Positions 17,113-25,605 of a DNA stretch of 51,513 nucleotides are shown one piece after another. The notes under the pieces were generated by a model, which made no database searches, was not told where the DNA came from, and worked only from the letters and a program-made list of their open reading frames with translations. The DNA lies in the NCBI GenBank assembly GCA_024275975.1, contig JAJRYC010000026.1:1-51513 (forward strand), written 5' to 3'. The DNA is from Nitrospirota bacterium (GTDB lineage Bacteria > Nitrospirota > Thermodesulfovibrionia > Thermodesulfovibrionales > UBA6898). Made by a program: the position numbers and the translations under genes. Within the stretch, counting starts at the first letter, position 1. Each line of letters opens with the position of its first letter.

Positions 17113-17930
17113 CCCAATAAGATATCTAAAAGCCTGTCGAATTCTTCAAGCGAGTAATATTCCAGCTCTATTTTCCCGCCTTTTCTGTTTTTATGTAAAA
17201 TACGGACTTTGGTCCCTAAATGTTTAATCAGCTTTTCTTCGAGCGACAGGATCTGCGGATCTTTCGTCGGAATTGTTTTCCGTGAGTTTGAGCTTTTATT
17301 CATCAACTGCTCTGTTTCTCTCACGCTAAGACCGTTTTTAATGATTTTCCGTGCGCTTGATATCTGGACTGCTCGTTCTGAGATTGACAATAAGGCCTTA
17401 GCGTGACCCATGCTTAATGCGCCGCTGTACAGCATGGATTTAATTTCATCCGGCAACTTTAAAAGTCGCAGGTAATTAGCGACGGTGGCCCTGTCTTTCC
17501 CTACCCTGGCCGACATTTCCTCCTGTGTCAGATTAAATTCCTGCATCAGGCGGTTGAATGCCTCAGCAGTCTCTACGGGATTGAGGTCTTCACGCTGAAT
17601 ATTCTCTATCAGGGCGATTTCAAGGGAAGCTCCGGATGCGACGTTCTTGATCAATGCCGGGAGTTTCCGGAGTCCGGCGAGCGTTGCGGCCCTCCACCGG
17701 CGTTCACCGGTAATTAGATTAAAGGAACCGTCCCCGGTTCTGGAGACGATAATCGGCTGCAAAACCCCTTTTTCCTTTATCGACGATGAAAGCTCTTCAA
17801 GTGCCTTGGTGTCAAAAAACTTCCTCGGCTGCTGTTTGCCGGGCCGTATACGGTCAATATCTATATATAACAGCTCTTCTCCCTTTTCAGGGATGAGGGC
17901 ATTAAGCCCTTTGCCTAACGCCGTTTTCAT
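17109..17930 (-). CDS. parB: Chromosome-partitioning protein ParB
   Basis: The 273-residue protein begins with the chromosomal ParB hallmark 'LGKGLNALIP'. It has the CTPase motif GERRWRAA (75-82), 'ALIENIQREDLNPVETAEAF' and the helix-turn-helix 'EEMSARVGKDRATVANYLRLLKLP'. The C-terminal dimerisation region is present. ParB loads at parS as a CTP-dependent clamp. A parS-like site lies about 1 kb upstream. It overlaps parA by 29 bp. Confidence 0.97.
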   Translation of the reverse strand: MKTALGKGLNALIPEKGEELLYIDIDRIRPGKQQPRKFFDTKALEELSSSIKEKGVLQPIIVSRTGDGSFNLITGERRWRAATLAGLRKLPALIKNVASGASLEIALIENIQREDLNPVETAEAFNRLMQEFNLTQEEMSARVGKDRATVANYLRLLKLPDEIKSMLYSGALSMGHAKALLSISERAVQISSARKIIKNGLSVRETEQLMNKSSNSRKTIPTKDPQILSLEEKLIKHLGTKVRILHKNRKGGKIELEYYSLEEFDRLLDILLG

Positions 17931-18681
17931 TTAATATCTCCTTTGCCAGTGCTAGATAACTCTGCGCTCCACTAGACCGGATATCATAAAGCATTACCGG
18001 CTTACCGTGGCTCGGCGCCTCGCCCAGTGCAACGTTTCTCGGTATTATCGTCTGATACACCTTATCCCCGAAATGTTTTTTAATTTCGGTTGAAACCTGA
18101 TGTGACAGGCTGTTTCTTGTGTCAAACATGGTGAGTAAAATTCCTTCAATATCAAGGCCGGGATTAAACGCCCCTCTAACAAGACGCAGGGTCCTGGTCA
18201 GGAGTCCCAGACCCTCAAGTGCGTAATATTCGCATTGCACCGGCACAATGACGGATTCGGCTGCCACAAGCGCGTTTAATGTTAACAGACCGAGAGAAGG
18301 TGGGCAGTCGATGAATATATAACGATAAGTGTTTTTTACCTCTGCTAACGCAGATGCCAGAATTCTCTCGCGTTCTTCCCTGGCGACAAGCTCAATCTCT
18401 GCGCCCAGCAGGCCGAGACTGGATGGAACGAGCATCAGGTGCTCCACTGATGTTTTCATTGAGGCGTCACTGATGCCGCATGTTCCCGAAAGAACCTCGT
18501 ACAATGTGTTGTCGATTCCGTCTCTCGAGATACCAAGCCCTGAAGTTGAGTTCCCCTGCGGATCAGCGTCAATAATAAGGATTTTCTCTCCCGAAAGGGC
18601 GATAGAAGCGGCAAGATTAATAGCAGTAGTTGTTTTGCCCACCCCACCTTTTTGATTGACGATAGCTAAAGTTTTATTCAT
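17902..18681 (-). CDS. parA: Chromosome-partitioning ATPase ParA/Soj
   Basis: The 259-residue protein has the deviant Walker A KGGVGKTT (11-18), 'LIIDADPQGNSTSGLG' and the 'YIFIDCPPSLGLLTLNAL' Walker B segment. Its length fits short chromosomal ParA/Soj proteins without an N-terminal DNA-binding domain. It is the first gene of the operon. It works with ParB and parS to segregate origin regions. Confidence 0.97.
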   Translation of the reverse strand: MNKTLAIVNQKGGVGKTTTAINLAASIALSGEKILIIDADPQGNSTSGLGISRDGIDNTLYEVLSGTCGISDASMKTSVEHLMLVPSSLGLLGAEIELVAREERERILASALAEVKNTYRYIFIDCPPSLGLLTLNALVAAESVIVPVQCEYYALEGLGLLTRTLRLVRGAFNPGLDIEGILLTMFDTRNSLSHQVSTEIKKHFGDKVYQTIIPRNVALGEAPSHGKPVMLYDIRSSGAQSYLALAKEILNENGVRQRA

Positions 18682-18904
18682 AAGGATTGGACGTATTATA
18701 GCATGTTACGATTTCATGAAGCCATAAAATTCAACTTTTTTCAATTAAGGACAGTCTTTCGCCCGCAACGGGCCGGATTTCCTGCAATCCCTCGCCATTG
18801 TCCGCCCGTGATACTACCGAAAATTCCCGTCAGAGGGTCCCGTGAGTATATGCCCTGAATAATATTTCATGCTGAAAGGAACTGCTTGCCGGAATATCTC
18901 CTGG

Positions 18905-18922
18905 TTGTTCCACGTGGAACAA
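18905..18922. promoter_or_regulatory. parS-like centromere site
   Basis: TTGTTCCACGTGGAACAA is a perfect 18-bp palindrome containing the 16-bp core TGTTCCACGTGGAACA. This differs from the canonical parS TGTTTCACGTGAAACA only by one symmetric change per arm. It lies 224 bp upstream of parA in a 347-bp gap otherwise without genes. I saw no DnaA-box cluster or AT-rich unwinding element in this gap. Confidence 0.9.
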
Positions 18923-19028
18923 TCGTTATTGTCTCCATTAATCGGGCGCTCGCAACTCATTAAAAAGGCGGGATTCCAGTCAACGGACTGCTGGACCAGA
19001 GGATAGAGACTAAACCTGCAAACAGAAG

Positions 19029-19640
19029 CTATTTGAGGTCAAAGATTTTAAATAGTTTGAGACTTAACGGGGTTAAGGAATACCCTTTTTTGTCATTGCT
19101 GTAAATTAGGTGCATTTCCTTGAGTTTGCGCATATTCTGCTTTACAGTGACGGCAGGCAGCTTCAGGAGGCTCTCGAGGTCCCGGGAAAACAGGGATCCC
19201 CTTGCTGATAAATTCTCGAGGGTCTTGATTATCCAGGGCGGGCGGCAACTCTCTTCCAAATTTAAAATTTTTTCTTTAATTTCAAATAGTTCTATCGGTG
19301 TTACACTTCCCTTAAGCTTTTTACTGTCTTCAATATCCTCGCCCACATACTCAAACTCAACCATTACAGCCGATTCCGCCTTGAAGTCCACCTTTCTCTT
19401 CGCTGACGCTTCATATTCGCCCTTGAACTGATGGATGCTCCTGCAGCCGCACTTTTTTATATCGTCGACCGTTATTTCAGCAAGCTTTATGAAATTTACA
19501 TCGATTATCTTCACCAGTCCAAGGTTATATGATCTGTATAGCTTATTGATCTGTACCGTAAGAGTATCCCAGTCCCTGAAGGATAAGGTGATTGTACCGG
19601 CCTTTATTGCTTCATGATATTTTAGCGCAAATGGAAGCAT
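19029..19640 (-). CDS. ASCH-like domain fused to a winged helix-turn-helix
   Basis: The 203-residue protein has an N-terminal ASCH/PUA-like region: 'LPFALKYHEAIKAGTITLSFRDW', 'NLGLVKIIDVNFIKLAEITVDDIKKCGCRS'. ASCH domains bind RNA or modified nucleotides. The C-terminal third reads as a winged helix ('SLFSRDLESLLKLPAVTVKQNMRKLKEMHLI'). It is upstream of parS and parA on the same strand but separated by about 350 bp. The combination suggests a nucleic-acid-sensing regulator, which is inference. Confidence 0.75.
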   Translation of the reverse strand: MLPFALKYHEAIKAGTITLSFRDWDTLTVQINKLYRSYNLGLVKIIDVNFIKLAEITVDDIKKCGCRSIHQFKGEYEASAKRKVDFKAESAVMVEFEYVGEDIEDSKKLKGSVTPIELFEIKEKILNLEESCRPPWIIKTLENLSARGSLFSRDLESLLKLPAVTVKQNMRKLKEMHLIYSNDKKGYSLTPLSLKLFKIFDLK

Positions 19641-19779
19641 TGCTAATAATTTTCCCCGAATATAAGATAAGACATCTTTATTATTTTACCTGAAAACAAC
19701 AAAAAAATGAAGTGAAATCGAGTTAACAGGTGTATTTTTCGGAACGATTGCTTTACAGGCTGACCTTCCAGCACTAATT

Positions 19780-19976
19780 AGAGTCTGTTTATAAATTGCC
19801 ATTTTTTATTTTTGTCCATGCCCGAAGCCTGCCCTCGAGTCCGATCGGAGGTCTCGGGCATCCAGAACTTACTGGAAAGACTGGATTCTCGATGTAAGTC
19901 TTCGCGGGAGTCGCTTCGACCGGCTCAAAGACTGCCGGAATGACAGATAGAGAGACTGACTTTATAAACAGACACT
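19780..19976. mobile_element. MITE-like element with 16-bp inverted ends
   Basis: AGAGTCTGTTTATAAA (19780-19795) and TTTATAAACAGACACT (19961-19976) are inverted repeats matching at 15 of 16 positions. They enclose 165 bp with no credible gene. Inside is a GCCCGA...TCGGGC hairpin and one copy of a repeat that also occurs at 24331-24398. No clear target duplication is visible. Confidence 0.6.
19881..19947 (+). repeat. Interspersed repeat family A, copy 1
   Basis: This 67-bp unit starts CTGGATTCTCGATGTAAGTC and ends GGAATGACAGA. A second copy in the same orientation lies at 24331-24398, with a few substitutions and a short gap. Copy 1 sits inside the MITE-like element; copy 2 lacks the terminal repeats. 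Confidence 0.75.
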
Positions 19977-20150
19977 ATTTAATTAAATGTGGCTCCGCCC
20001 CTTCCCCCGGTTCTTTAAGAAGCAACAGCGCAACGGATAAAGACGCATAGCGCAAAGCGCATAGCAAGAACAAAGACATAAAGAACGGAACCAAGAAATT
20101 GCGCCCCGCGATTATTTTTTTAACGGTCTGTTTCCGGCCGGCCCGATAAA

Positions 20151-20265
20151 AAGCATAGCGCAGAGAGCAAAGCGCATAGCGTAACGGATAAAAGAAGTTC
20201 AATGCTCAAGGCGCAAACAACAGCAAAGCGTAACAGACTAAGACGAAAAAAAAGCTCAGACAGTC
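20151..20265 (-). repeat. Interspersed repeat family B, copy 1
   Basis: Read on the minus strand this 115-bp unit starts GACTGTCTGAGC. It contains 'GTCTGTTACGCTTTGC' and 'GAACTTCTTTTATCCGTTACG', then a slippery run of GCTATGCG/CTTTGCG words. A similar unit lies in the opposite orientation at 33134-33250. More GCGCATAGC words occur just to the left (20044-20075). It lies in the 876-bp gene-free stretch 19641-20516, and the rest of that stretch shows nothing I can name. Confidence 0.75.
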
Positions 20266-20516
20266 TTAACCCTTGAATTGTAGTTATCCTCAATTTGCGC
20301 TCTGCGCCAAGCACGTTTCGTTCCATAAGCAGCGGTGACACCGCAGTCTGCGTCTTCAGCCAGAACGATCCATCTTATTGACCTGCTTTTTCCGTTAATA
20401 TTACAATAATAACCACAACAAGTGATTAGAGATCCGGTCGGATGGAAGTCAACATTCAACTCCGGGCCGGATGATAACCGGATTACATGCTGAACTAACG
20501 GATATTAAAAAGAGAA

Positions 20517-22037
20517 ATGGATTTAAGTCAGAAAATTGATTCGGTAAAAAAAAATCTTGAGCCGACGTATTTTGGCTTTTTTCTGCTCAGGAGCATAGTC
20601 CTTGTAGGCGGGCTTGGATGGCTCTCATTCTCGACAATTCCACCGGAAGAAAGCATTGCCGTCCTTAAAATATACTTTTATTATCTTTTCTATACTCTGT
20701 TTTTGTACGGACTTATTTTCCTCTGGCCATGGAAAGTCAGGCGTCTATATGTCATAGGCCTATTATTTGACCTGCTTTTTGTCTTTCTGCTCGTAAGTGC
20801 CACTGGTGGATTTTACAGTGACTTTTATCTCGGCTTTTATCTTCTGACCGCTCTCCATACGTTTTACTACGGACTGAATTACGGCATAGTCCTTGCCTTT
20901 GCATCATCCCTGGTGTATCTCTTCGGGGGAAAGATGGACTTCGAAGTTCTGCAGTGGACCGATTTTATGTTAAGAATATCATTTCTGTTTCTGATGGCCG
21001 TTCCTCTCGGAATACTGTCCGACAAGCTAAAAAAAGATAAGATGCAGATAGAAGCGCTCAATCGTGAACTTGAAAAATCCATGGCTTCCCTGCGGCAGAC
21101 ACAGAAAAGACTTGTAGAGGTCGAAAAATTCTCCGCCTTAGGGAGATTGACGGCGGATGTCGCGCATGAAATCCGGAACCCGCTTACATCTATCGGTGGT
21201 TTTGCCAGAAGACTCCGGGAGAATCTTGCGGACGGCTCAAAGGAACGGATTTATGCCGACCTGATCGTTACCGAATCAATTAAATTAGAGCAGACATTAA
21301 GGGATGTCCTGATATTCTCAAGGGGGGCCGGGATACAGTGCGTGCTTCTCACAGCGGAGAGCGTTATTGATTAATACCTTGACGTGGCGGTTATTTTAAA
21401 GAGTACCGATGTCAGTATAAAAAAAGAATACGGTGCCGCCCCGTTAAAGGCCCTGATTGATAAAGAACAATTAAAGCAGGTCTTAAATAATCTCATTATA
21501 AATGCACTGGACGCCATGTCCGGGCAAGGACCTATCACACTGAGAACAAGGATAGAGCGCCTGAATGAGATTCAATATATTGTTATTGATGTCGAGGACA
21601 CCGGATCGGGGATACCGGATGATAAACTCGGCATAATTTTCGAGCCGTTTTATTCTACCAAAAGCATCGGCGCCGGTACCGGCCTTGGTCTGGCGATATG
21701 CAAAAAAATCATGGATGAACATAACGGATTAATAAAAGTCAGGAGCAAATTAAATGAAGGAAGTACATTCAGCCTATATTTTCCCCTTCAATCGGAAGAA
21801 GACAAAGACAAGATAAAATGCTGGCAATTCATGGAATGCGGCATCGAAAGCGACAGTGAAATGACATGCGGCGCTTATCCTGATTTCGGACGGATGTGCT
21901 GGGCTGTCGCCGGCACTTTCTGTGAAAAGAAGGTCCAGGGCAAATACGCCCAGAAAATAACCGACTGTAGTAAATGCGATTTCTTTCGGGCGCTGACTGC
22001 CGGAAAGTCCGGCCAGGCCCGCCTTTTAAAGTCATGA
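20517..22037 (+). pseudogene. Membrane sensor histidine kinase with an in-frame TAA and C-terminal two-CW-like domain
   Basis: The first part (285 residues) has several membrane helices, a coiled coil and the phosphoacceptor block 'LTADVAHEIRNPLTSIGGF' (His217). A single TAA (21372-21374) interrupts it. The same frame then continues with the HATPase domain ('VLNNLIINALDAMSG', 'DTGSGIPDDKLGIIFEPFYSTK', 'GTGLGLAICKKIMDEH'). A Cys-rich tail follows (CWQFMECG, then CGAYPDFGRMCWAVAGTFC, then CSKCDFF), like the two-CW domain. The stop is one base from GAA (Glu) and everything else is intact. If real, it separates the His-bearing half from the ATP-binding half, and a GTG at 21384 could restart translation. 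Confidence 0.85.
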
Positions 22038-22127
22038 TTGCATTTTTTGAGTCAAATAATTTAAAGTGAAAATAATCGCTTTTCGGCGCTGCAAGGCGAT
22101 CGCAAAGGGTGAAACGCCCTATTTATC

Positions 22128-22661
22128 ATGAGATTAAGAAGACAAAGCCATGAAATTCGATTCAGCACATCTGTCCTGCTTACCCTGGCGGTTTCCATGG
22201 CCTTATATGCTTTTTCATCACCTGCCTTTGCGGAAAGCTGCCAATTGCGAGAGAGCAGGGATAGCATCCTTTATTCATACCTTTCGGCCACCGGCGTTGA
22301 TGCCCGGGCGAAAACGCTTGACGCAAAAAAACAGAGGGATGTCAGCGAGATCAAGGTAATCATGTATATGACGGACTGGTGCCCTTATTGCAAAAAGGCG
22401 CGGGAATATCTTGTTTCTACCGGCGTTAACCTGATCGAATATAATATTGATAAGGATAGAGACAGGCGGCAAGAGATGAGGAACAAGAGCGGATCGGGGG
22501 CGGTGCCCGTTATTGATATTGAAGGGATAATAATAAGAGGGTACAATCTCCGGGCTATCAGCGCCGCTATTATGAGCAGAAGGAATTCGGTTGATTTAGT
22601 GCCGGCTCCGTATGCATCTTCCGCCAATATAAGTATAAATCGCATTTCGATGAAGACATGA
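22128..22661 (+). CDS. Exported glutaredoxin-like protein
   Basis: The 177-residue protein has a signal peptide ending AFA at about residue 35. A glutaredoxin fold follows: 'VIMYMTDWCPYCKKAREYLVS' (CPYC active site) and 'GSGAVPVIDIEGIIIRGY', with the TVP-like cis-Pro loop as AVP. Glutaredoxins are normally cytosolic, so a periplasmic form is unusual. It fits the thiol-handling theme of the ccm and DsbA-like genes. The last 30 residues have no clear role. Confidence 0.85.
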   Translation: MRLRRQSHEIRFSTSVLLTLAVSMALYAFSSPAFAESCQLRESRDSILYSYLSATGVDARAKTLDAKKQRDVSEIKVIMYMTDWCPYCKKAREYLVSTGVNLIEYNIDKDRDRRQEMRNKSGSGAVPVIDIEGIIIRGYNLRAISAAIMSRRNSVDLVPAPYASSANISINRISMKT

Positions 22662-22666
22662 ACCTG

Positions 22667-22788
22667 CCCCGTTCTGTAAACGGGGATGCAACATGTTTGT
22701 TTTCATCTCTTCCCCTTTTACTAAAAGGAGGAAATAACAGGCGGTTAATCTTTTTTGAAGCACTGCCTTCCAGGCCGGGAGCTTCACT
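22667..22788. repeat. Palindromic repeat family C, copy 1
   Basis: The unit opens with the hairpin CCCCGTT-CTGTA-AACGGGG (22667-22685). An internal CCTTTTACTAAAAGG stem follows. It closes with 'GTTAATCTTTTTTGAA', a GCCTTCCAGGC stem and GGGAGCTTCACT. The second copy at 24540-24615 has the two end hairpins and the shared middle. The hairpin pair with 'GGGAGCTTCACT' resembles ends of IS200/IS605-type elements, but there is no transposase. Confidence 0.7.
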
Positions 22789-22835
22789 TATTAATGTCAT
22801 ACAACACACAGCGAATTTATCAACCAGGAGGATAG

Positions 22836-24188
22836 ATGAGAGGTTTTTCGAATAAAAGAAGCAGTAAAAACAGGATAAAAAAGTATTGCCGGATTCTTTT
22901 TGTTTCAGGTGTTATCGCCATGTCTGTTTATGCGGCCGATAAACTCTATTTTATTCCGGCGCCAGTGGTTGAGGGTATCAATGCCTTCACATCTCTGCCG
23001 GTGGACAAAACAGTTACACTAAGCACCAGGAACCTGAAGTTCCTGAATATATTTATAAATCAGGACATAAGGAAGATTGAACTCGTACGGGATTTTCCCG
23101 ATGGAGATGAAAAAACATATACGATACAGATAAAACCGAAAGAACTCGGGCTACGCAATGGCCCCGCCAGGGTTGTTATTAAAGCGGAATCAGGCATATT
23201 AAAAAAAATTGACTACGAGATTAACGCCATGGTTGATACAGTGCCGCCTTCTCTCGAGATAATAAACGCGCCGTCCGTGGTCGATCAGGGCAGTGGCGGC
23301 TTTGCACTGCTCAGAGCTGAAGATGCGGAATCAGTAACGGTCAAGCTGGGAGGTTATTCCTTTAAAGGTTTTAAAGCACCATCCGTTTCAGGTCGGGACG
23401 CCGCCGTGGCTCCAGGCGCCCGCGACAGACCCGCTTCCACCTATTTCGTCTTCTTCCCCGCGCCGATTGATATAAAGGGTGACAGTGTTTTTTACGCCGT
23501 TGCCGAGGATGCCGCCGGTAACCGGGTTGTAAAAACCCTGCCGACAAGACTGAAAACAAAGAGGTTTAAAAGGTCTTCAATGAACATTAGTGATTCCTTT
23601 ATCAACAAGGTTGTTTTGCCGCTTCTGGATAAGACTGATATCCATGACCCGGTCAGCGCCTTTAAGGAAGTGAATGCACAACAGAGGGAGAAGAGCGCGA
23701 AAAGGCTTATCGAAATTGCCGGTAAGACCGGCCCGGAGATTCTATGGAAGGGCCCTTTTCTCCAGTTAAAAAATAGTAAGGTGATGGCAGGATACGGCGA
23801 CAAAAGGACATATTTATACAAAGGGAAAAAGATCAGCAGGAGCATTCATCTCGGATATGACCTTGCCTCTCTGGCGAACGCGCCGGTTGAGGCATCTAAT
23901 ACGGGGATTGTCGTTTTCGCCGGAGACCTCGGTATTTATGGAAACGCCGTAATAATAGACCATGGTCTCGGACTGATGAGCCTTTATGGGCATCTCTCAT
24001 CCATAACCGTTGAAGAAGGGCGGAAGATTGAAAAAGGTGAGATAATCGGCAGAACGGGTTCCACCGGGCTTGCCGGCGGCGACCATCTGCATTTCAGCAT
24101 ACTTTTACACGGCTACCAGGTTTCTCCCTTATACTGGTGGGATTCTCACTGGATTAAAGTTAATCTGACCGATAACTTCAAGCCATAA
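22836..24188 (+). CDS. Membrane-anchored M23-family peptidase
   Basis: The 450-residue protein has one N-terminal membrane helix or uncleaved signal (about 18-36), a long beta-rich region and a C-terminal lysostaphin-like domain. The metal site is present: 'HLGYDLAS' (HxxxD), 'IDHGLGLMSLYGHLS' and 'DHLHFSILLHG' (HxH). Such enzymes cut peptidoglycan cross-links or act as LytM-type activators, and intact ligands favour real hydrolysis. A GGAGG-like site (AGGAGGATAG) precedes the ATG. It belongs with the wall-metabolism genes of the window in theme but is not in their operon. Confidence 0.9.
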   Translation: MRGFSNKRSSKNRIKKYCRILFVSGVIAMSVYAADKLYFIPAPVVEGINAFTSLPVDKTVTLSTRNLKFLNIFINQDIRKIELVRDFPDGDEKTYTIQIKPKELGLRNGPARVVIKAESGILKKIDYEINAMVDTVPPSLEIINAPSVVDQGSGGFALLRAEDAESVTVKLGGYSFKGFKAPSVSGRDAAVAPGARDRPASTYFVFFPAPIDIKGDSVFYAVAEDAAGNRVVKTLPTRLKTKRFKRSSMNISDSFINKVVLPLLDKTDIHDPVSAFKEVNAQQREKSAKRLIEIAGKTGPEILWKGPFLQLKNSKVMAGYGDKRTYLYKGKKISRSIHLGYDLASLANAPVEASNTGIVVFAGDLGIYGNAVIIDHGLGLMSLYGHLSSITVEEGRKIEKGEIIGRTGSTGLAGGDHLHFSILLHGYQVSPLYWWDSHWIKVNLTDNFKP

Positions 24189-24200
24189 ATGTTTATGGCT
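24181..24200 (+). terminator. Hairpin at the end of the M23 gene
   Basis: AGCCATAAATGTTTATGGCT is self-complementary and includes the TAA stop. It is followed by GGGTACC and then six T residues. This is a plausible but weak Rho-independent terminator, because the T-run begins 7 bases after the stem. Confidence 0.4.
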
Positions 24201-24330
24201 GGGTACCTTTTTTATCGCAAAATATTGCCTGAATATGTCTCTAAGACCATATGCCGGGACCCTTTCCGACAGTGACATGGGTTTTCTTTTTAATATAGGG
24301 GCTTCGGGTATTCAGAAAGCATTGAAAACA

Positions 24331-24398
24331 CTGGATTCTCGATGTAAGTCCTCGCGAGAGTCGCGTCGACCCGCTCAAAAGACCAAGGGAATGACAGA
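24331..24398 (+). repeat. Interspersed repeat family A, copy 2
   Basis: It is the second copy of the unit at 19881-19947, starting CTGGATTCTCGATGTAAGTC and ending GGAATGACAGA with about ten differences between. It lies in the 445-bp gene-free interval 24189-24633, which otherwise holds only family C copy 2. Confidence 0.75.
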
Positions 24399-24539
24399 GG
24401 TGTTGACCACGGGAATGGCTAAGAGAATGACCGCGATAAATCAGGAGATAAATGCTGAATATATACCCACAGATAAGCCTTAATATATAACGTTATTAAA
24501 GATTGCAGCTTTTGGTTTATGAAGAAATGAGCTTGAATA

Positions 24540-24615
24540 CCCCATTTTGTAAACGGGGGAATAATAGGTAGTTAATCTTTTTTGAAACCCCGCCTTGTAG
24601 GCGGGGAGCTTCACT
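24540..24615. repeat. Palindromic repeat family C, copy 2
   Basis: It has the same design as copy 1 but is shorter. A left hairpin CCCCATT-TTGTA-AACGGGG and the shared GTTAATCTTTTTTGAA are followed by a perfect right hairpin CCCCGCC-TTGTA-GGCGGGG and GAGCTTCACT. It ends 18 bp before the Toprim gene, so it may affect that gene's leader. Confidence 0.75.
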
Positions 24616-24633
24616 ATGTAAAATATACTGTTT

Positions 24634-25071
24634 ATGCTTAATACGGATAAAAAAAGACCGTTAACTAACGATCTGGAGAGGGCCGAGAAATTGAGGAAGG
24701 TCATCGATCTGCTCCATGAGGCGAATAAAAGCGTCCCTGTAATAGTGGAAGGCAAAAAAGACGCAGTTGCCCTGAAGCAGCTCGGGCTCTCGGGAGAGAT
24801 GATAATCCTTCACAGGGGAAAGGGCCTGTATGAATTTTGTGAGGATATTGCCGGGCGCTTTGCAAAGGTGATTCTCCTGATGGACTGGGATACCAGAGGA
24901 GAAAGACTTTATAAATCCATAAGCGAAAGCCTGGTTGGACACTGGGAAGAATTCGCATCCCTCAGGGAGATTTTAAAGATACTCTGCCGGAAGGACATAA
25001 ACGATATAGAAGGGATACCCAAACTACTTTCGAGGCTGGAGGGAAATGAACACACTCGGCAGGGAGGGTGA
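24634..25071 (+). CDS. Small stand-alone Toprim-domain protein
   Basis: The 145-residue protein is essentially one Toprim domain: the catalytic Glu in 'VPVIVEGKKDAVALKQLGL', then 'IILHRGKGL' and the acidic pair in 'VILLMDWDTRGERL'. Small bacterial Toprim proteins include RNase M5 and related predicted nucleases. It overlaps the YraN gene by 26 bp, so both are probably translated together. It is not close enough to RNase M5 for me to name it so. Confidence 0.82.
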   Translation: MLNTDKKRPLTNDLERAEKLRKVIDLLHEANKSVPVIVEGKKDAVALKQLGLSGEMIILHRGKGLYEFCEDIAGRFAKVILLMDWDTRGERLYKSISESLVGHWEEFASLREILKILCRKDINDIEGIPKLLSRLEGNEHTRQGG

Positions 25072-25402
25072 AGAGCTTGCGGTTGAATTCTGCAAAAAAA
25101 AGGGCTACAGGATCCTGGAGAAAAACTACAGGACCGTCTTCGGAGAAATCGATATTATTGCCATGGATAAAGGTGTAATTGTTTTTATAGAGGTTAAGAC
25201 AAGGGCTGATATGGCGTTCGGATATCCTTTCGAAGCCGTAACCCGGAGAAAAAGAGAGAAGATCAGGAAAGTGGCGCTCTCTTTTTTGAAGAGATTCAGG
25301 AAAGAGCTTCCAGCCAGATTTGATGTGCTGAGTATTAATATCCATGGCGGCAGAAAGCAGATCGAGCATATAAAAGATGCCTTCGAGGTTGAAAATCCGT
25401 AA
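25046..25402 (+). CDS. YraN/UPF0102 family predicted endonuclease
   Basis: The 118-residue protein has the UPF0102 core: 'GREGEELAVEFCKKKGYRILEKNYR', 'GEIDIIAMDKGVIVFIEVKTR' and 'ARFDVLSI'. The E-D-ExK arrangement (GEID...IEVK) is the restriction-endonuclease-like active site of the Holliday-junction-resolvase fold. It starts inside the Toprim gene. The cellular role of the family is poorly known. Confidence 0.93.
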   Translation: MNTLGREGEELAVEFCKKKGYRILEKNYRTVFGEIDIIAMDKGVIVFIEVKTRADMAFGYPFEAVTRRKREKIRKVALSFLKRFRKELPARFDVLSINIHGGRKQIEHIKDAFEVENP

Positions 25403-25605
25403 CCGGTAACAGTTCCATTCCCGGCTCCAGCCGGCAGCGATGTCAGGGCGCTTTCCACTGGGATGTGGCTGACAAGGCTTAACTGTAAAATCACTGAAGT
25501 CCGTCCCATCCTTCCTCGAACGCATGAAACAAAGTGGTCTGTCCCAGGCATGCAAATCCTCTCCCCGCTCCTGCCCGGTCTTTTGCCGGAGATAATCGTC
25601 ATTTT

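Noticed and set aside
18682-19028. Replication origin beside parAB
   Set aside because: No cluster of DnaA boxes, no AT-rich unwinding block, and the usual origin neighbours (dnaA, rsmG, mnmG) are absent.
22061-22127. Possible cyclic-di-GMP riboswitch before the glutaredoxin gene (CGCAAAGGG-like text)
   Set aside because: Only a few bases match. The paired helices and the tetraloop-receptor pattern of the known class are missing.
19641-24633. CRISPR array suggested by repeated motifs
   Set aside because: The repeats occur in pairs kilobases apart, not in regular short spacing, and no cas genes are present.
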